Positions 16,264 through 19,025 of a DNA stretch of 19,025 nucleotides are shown here, in pieces. The notes under the pieces were generated by a model. That model saw only the letters and a list, made by a program, of their open reading frames with translations. It did not search any database and was not told where the DNA came from. How positions within the stretch are numbered: position 1 is the first letter of the stretch; the number at the start of each line of letters is the position of its first letter. This DNA comes from JAKJEP01 sp964580995 (GTDB lineage: Bacteria > Planctomycetota > Phycisphaerae > Sedimentisphaerales > SM23-30), in the NCBI GenBank assembly GCA_964580995.1, contig CAZOMV010000107.1, positions 1-19,025 of the forward strand. Reading direction: 5' to 3'. The position numbers and the translations under genes were made by a program.

Positions 16264-17736
16264 TTACCATTGTAATTTTTTATATTGTTCGTTCCAAAGG
16301 GAGGTATCCGCCGGTTGATACTCTTTCAGCGGATTGGATTTCTTAATGATTTCCCTGCCTTGTTTTATGGATCTAATCTGGCCGGTTGCCAGCGCCTGAA
16401 TAATAATATTCCCGCTGGCGGTCGCCTCCACCGGGCCGGCTATTACCTTTTTGCCGGTCGCATTGGCGGCAAACTGGCACAGCAGCTCATTCTGAATCCC
16501 CCCGCCCACGATATGCAGCACTTCAAAGACATGACCGTTCACCTCTTCCAGCCGCTCCAGCACCCAGCGATACTTAAAGGCCAGGCTTTCTAATATCATA
16601 CGAATCATTTGACCTTTGTCGTCGGTCGGTTTCTGAGCGGTCTGTGTGAGATAGCGATTGATTTTGGCGGGCATGTCGCCGGGGGAGAAAAATTCCTGAA
16701 AATCCGGATTGACAAAGCCGGCAAAGGGTTGGGCATGCTGGGCCATTTCGGTCAATTGGGCATAGGAAAGGTCCGCCCCCTCCTTCTGCCAGTGGCGGCG
16801 GCACTCCTGCACCAGCCATAAACCCATGATATTTTTTAACATGCGAATCGTATGGTTGACACCCCCTTCGTTGGTGAATTGATATTCATAGGTCTTGTCA
16901 TTAATGATCGCCTGCGGTATTTCCGTACCCATCAGGCTCCAGGTACCACTAGAGAGATAGGCCCAGTTTTTCCCGGCCACAACGGGGACACCTGCCACGG
17001 CACAGGCGGTATCATGGGAACCGGCGGCGATCACGGGGATGGTCTGGCAGCCCAATTCTGCCGCCACAGAGGCCTTTAAACGGCCTACAATCGTCCCAGG
17101 CGGCACTATTTTTGGCATAATATGCATCGGCAGGTCGAAGGAATCGAAGATAGCCTTGGACCACGTAGCGGTTCGCATATCCATCATCTGGGAGGTGCTG
17201 GCCAGGCTGTATTCGGCAAATACCTCTCCGCAAAGGTAATACGCCACCAGATCGGCCATAAAAATCAATTTGTCGGTTTTAGCCAGAACGGGGGCGTTTT
17301 TTAGCCGCATCGCCAGCAGTTGATACACGGTGTTCAGTTGCATAAACTGAATGCCCGTATGATGATATATCTGCTGGCGGGGCAGTTTTTCGAAGGCCTT
17401 TTCCAGCATGCCGTCGGTCCGGCTGTCGCGATAATGGTAGGGATTTTCGATCAGTTTGCCGCTCTTGTCGATCAGGCCGAAATCCACGCCCCAGCTATCC
17501 ACGGCGATGCCAGCGATATCGCCGCCGGCCTGTTTGGCGGCCTGGGCGATGCCGGTTTTGATGGCGGAACATAACTGGTTGAAATCCCAGCACATAGAAC
17601 CATTCTGCTGGATGGGGCCGTTGGGAAAACGATGGATTTCCCGCAAGGAAAGCTTGTCGGAATCCAGGGTAGCGAGCATGACCCGACCGCTCTCAGCGCC
17701 CAGATCGACGGCGATATAATTTTTCGATTGTGCCAT
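16264..17736 (-). CDS. rhaB: Rhamnulokinase
   Basis: RhaB phosphorylates L-rhamnulose at C1 with ATP. The 490-residue protein is a FGGY/ASKHA-fold kinase of normal length. It begins with the phosphate-binding AVDLGAESGRVMLA (residues 9-22), has DSWGVDFGL (80-88), HYRDSRT, the GSHDTACAVAGVP segment (239-251) whose Asp242 corresponds to the catalytic base of the family, SSGTWSLMG, and the C-terminal adenosine-binding IVGGGIQNELLCQFAANATG. AGAGG lies seven bases before the ATG at 17736. It is the first gene of the operon, downstream of the consensus promoter in the AT-rich divergent region. Confidence 0.96.
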   Translation of the reverse strand: MAQSKNYIAVDLGAESGRVMLATLDSDKLSLREIHRFPNGPIQQNGSMCWDFNQLCSAIKTGIAQAAKQAGGDIAGIAVDSWGVDFGLIDKSGKLIENPYHYRDSRTDGMLEKAFEKLPRQQIYHHTGIQFMQLNTVYQLLAMRLKNAPVLAKTDKLIFMADLVAYYLCGEVFAEYSLASTSQMMDMRTATWSKAIFDSFDLPMHIMPKIVPPGTIVGRLKASVAAELGCQTIPVIAAGSHDTACAVAGVPVVAGKNWAYLSSGTWSLMGTEIPQAIINDKTYEYQFTNEGGVNHTIRMLKNIMGLWLVQECRRHWQKEGADLSYAQLTEMAQHAQPFAGFVNPDFQEFFSPGDMPAKINRYLTQTAQKPTDDKGQMIRMILESLAFKYRWVLERLEEVNGHVFEVLHIVGGGIQNELLCQFAANATGKKVIAGPVEATASGNIIIQALATGQIRSIKQGREIIKKSNPLKEYQPADTSLWNEQYKKLQW

Positions 17737-17782
17737 AGTAAAACCTCTATTTATGTAATAAAAACCAAATATTCTGCATCGA

Positions 17783-17840
17783 ATCGAATGAAGACATTAT
17801 AATAAATGAAAGAATTCTGTCAATTTATTCCTCATTCGAT
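17783..17840. promoter_or_regulatory. Candidate operator: 9-bp inverted repeat bracketing the rhaB promoter
   Basis: ATCGAATGA (17783-17791) and its exact inverse TCATTCGAT (17832-17840) flank the promoter. One half covers the expected transcription start, the other lies just upstream of the -35. The centres are 49 bp apart. A related GATCGATG occurs at 17943-17950, near the start of the deoR-type gene. The likely ligand is the adjacent DeoR-family protein, by inference from position. Confidence 0.45.
17796..17823 (-). promoter_or_regulatory. Consensus sigma70-type promoter of the rhamnose operon
   Basis: On the minus strand a perfect TTGACA (17818-17823) is followed after 16 bp by a perfect TATAAT (17796-17801). 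The start would be near 17789, leaving a leader of about 53 nt before rhaB. Such a strong promoter for a catabolic operon implies control by a repressor. Confidence 0.85.
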
Positions 17841-17998
17841 CATTGCTTATATAATTGCATATAAATAAAATACTTAACAATATATCAAAAAACAATGATT
17901 CAAAATATTTTAGGATATTTTACTAATTTTCCTTTTATTATTGATCGATGTTGCGTATATTAATGATAGATATTGATATATTCTGAAAGGACTGGCAC

Positions 17999-18772
17999 TT
18001 GTTTCAGGCACAAAGGCACAATCTGATCCTCAAGCTGCTATCGGAACATACGTATTGCAGTTTAATCCAGTTGGCACAGGCACTTAACATCAGTATTCCT
18101 ACGGCCAGACGTGATTTGAATATACTGCAAAAGGAAGGGGTTGTAAAGCGGACACGGGGCGGAGCGATGTTTTTGGGGGACAAGGACGCCCTGCCGCTGT
18201 TTCAGGACCGGCAGTCGATGATGGCCAGGGAGAAAGCGGCTATCGGGGAGTTGGCGGCCTCGCTGGTGGAGGATGGGGACACGATTATAATTGACGGCGG
18301 GACAACACCTTATCAGGTGGCGATGCACCTGCAGAACAAGCATATCCAGGTGGTGACCAATTCGCTGCCGGTGGCGAATCTGTTCGCCAATTCGAGGAAT
18401 GTCCAGTTGATCAGTACGGGCGGGCTGCTGCACAGCGGGACAGGTGTGTATCTTGGGTCGTATGCAGTAGATATGTTAAAAACGGTGCATGCCCAGAAGG
18501 CGTTCATGGGGGTGGCGGGTGTAAATGCCTGCGGATTCTATAATTCCAACGCGCTGGTGGTGGAGACGGAAAAGCAGATATTGAAGGCGGCGGCGGAGGT
18601 GCATATCGTCAGCGACCATAGCAAGTTCGGAAGGAATGCGCTGGCGTTTTTGTGCGATTTCAGTGTCGTAACTTCTATAATTACCAATAAGTTCCCGCAC
18701 GAACAGGACGAATTGACGCGAAAGATCGAGCAAAATAATGTAAAGATTCATGAGGTGGCTGGGCGGGGATAG
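17999..18772 (+). CDS. DeoR-family transcriptional regulator, likely rhamnose operon repressor
   Basis: A 257-residue protein of normal length for the family. The N-terminal helix-turn-helix (residues about 20-55, QLAQALNISIPTARRDLNIL, ending in the family-typical GVVKRTRGGA) is followed by a sugar-phosphate-sensing domain with IIIDGGTT (96-103), VVTNS (118-122), STGG (139-142), GVAG and DHSKFG (206-211). DeoR proteins usually repress and are released by a phosphorylated sugar intermediate; here L-rhamnulose-1-phosphate or DHAP is plausible (inference). The start is TTG at 17999-18001 with AAAGGA seven bases upstream; no ATG gives a comparable frame. It is divergent from rhaB across 262 AT-rich bases. 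The stop is TAG, immediately followed by a palindrome. Confidence 0.93.
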   Translation: MFQAQRHNLILKLLSEHTYCSLIQLAQALNISIPTARRDLNILQKEGVVKRTRGGAMFLGDKDALPLFQDRQSMMAREKAAIGELAASLVEDGDTIIIDGGTTPYQVAMHLQNKHIQVVTNSLPVANLFANSRNVQLISTGGLLHSGTGVYLGSYAVDMLKTVHAQKAFMGVAGVNACGFYNSNALVVETEKQILKAAAEVHIVSDHSKFGRNALAFLCDFSVVTSIITNKFPHEQDELTRKIEQNNVKIHEVAGRG

Positions 18773-18787
18773 GCAGGCATTGCCTGC
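18773..18787. repeat. Palindrome immediately after the deoR-type gene
   Basis: GCAGGCA and TGCCTGC form a perfect inverted repeat around one base, practically a 6-bp hairpin with a 3-nt loop, starting at the base after the TAG stop. No T-tract follows on either strand, so it is not a standard intrinsic terminator. It may be one copy of a dispersed palindromic repeat, which cannot be tested in a single window. Confidence 0.5.
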
Positions 18788-18939
18788 ACCACTCACGCCG
18801 CGGGCAATTTACCCTAAAGACGCTCCCGCTGGTCGCTTCGTTCTGCTGTAAGTCCTTATTTTTGGATTAGGGAAATTGATGTAAGTGCTTATTTTGCGTG
18901 GAAATGTATAGTCCTATAATAAAGTAGGGATTATAACGA

Positions 18940-19001
18940 TTGTAACGGTTGAGTAAGATTTTTGGTATTTTGGGTAAGAATTTTGGTAATTTGTAACGGT
19001 T
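18940..19001. repeat. Imperfect direct repeats in the right-edge non-coding region
   Basis: TTGTAACGGTT occurs exactly at 18940-18950 and 18991-19001. Between them GTAAGATTTTTGGTATTTTG (18953-18972) and GTAAGAATTTTGGTAATTTG (18974-18993) match at 18 of 20 positions with a 21-bp period, two helical turns. A TATAAT at 18915-18920 precedes them on the plus strand. No gene is seen between 18773 and the window end. These may be regulator sites for a gene beyond the edge. Confidence 0.5.
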
Positions 19002-19025
19002 AGGTTGAGTTGGTAAATGTTGAAG

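Noticed and set aside
1..19025. CRISPR array, insertion sequence, integrase or attachment site
   Set aside because: No regularly spaced identical repeats, transposase or recombinase frames, or direct repeat of the tRNA 3' end were seen.

Overview
The window looks like bacterial chromosome from a metagenome-style assembly: it is about half G+C, has Shine-Dalgarno sequences before nearly every gene, and contains a run of 10 N. A very long SecA (about 1,265 residues once repaired), a tRNA without encoded CCA, a fused rhamnulose-phosphate aldolase/dehydrogenase and a sugar operon with an NCS1-type transporter together suggest the PVC group, perhaps a Phycisphaerae-like planctomycete. That placement is inference; no marker in the window proves it.

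Left part (1-2017): the start of an exported protein running off the window edge (minus strand), a tRNA-Thr(TGT) with a plausible promoter, an AsmA-like single-pass membrane protein, and a small plus-strand membrane-protein reading frame with good promoter and ribosome binding site but an in-frame TGA at codon 28.

Middle part (2026-8109): secA (minus), interrupted by the N-gap. Both flanks of the gap encode the same secA motif, so the gap is probably a failed contig overlap and the gene is probably intact. SecA carries three expansions: an insertion before the RHFDVQ motif, a coiled-coil insertion after DEVD, and five tandem Trp-centred modules before the C-terminal helical region. A 42-codon upstream frame overlaps its start. 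Upstream lies an ABC-F ATPase gene, separated from the next operon by a strong intrinsic terminator.

Right part (8163-18772): an L-rhamnose catabolic operon of six minus-strand genes spaced 26-37 nt apart, in transcription order rhaB (kinase), a divergent PHP-like protein, an unusual MDR dehydrogenase with a duplicated Rossmann domain, an NCS1-family transporter, the fused aldolase/short-chain dehydrogenase, and rhaA (isomerase). Expected flow: uptake by the NCS1 protein, L-rhamnose to L-rhamnulose (RhaA), to L-rhamnulose-1-phosphate (RhaB), then cleavage to DHAP and L-lactaldehyde with oxidation to L-lactate by the fused enzyme. The PHP-like protein and double-Rossmann dehydrogenase have no place in this textbook route and are the most interesting unknowns. 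A divergent DeoR-family regulator (TTG start) is the likely controller. The AT-rich intergenic region carries a perfect-consensus sigma70-type promoter (TTGACA-16-TATAAT) for rhaB, bracketed by a 9-bp inverted repeat that is a good operator candidate.

Right edge (18773-19025): non-coding, with a palindrome directly after the regulator stop codon and imperfect AT-rich direct repeats.
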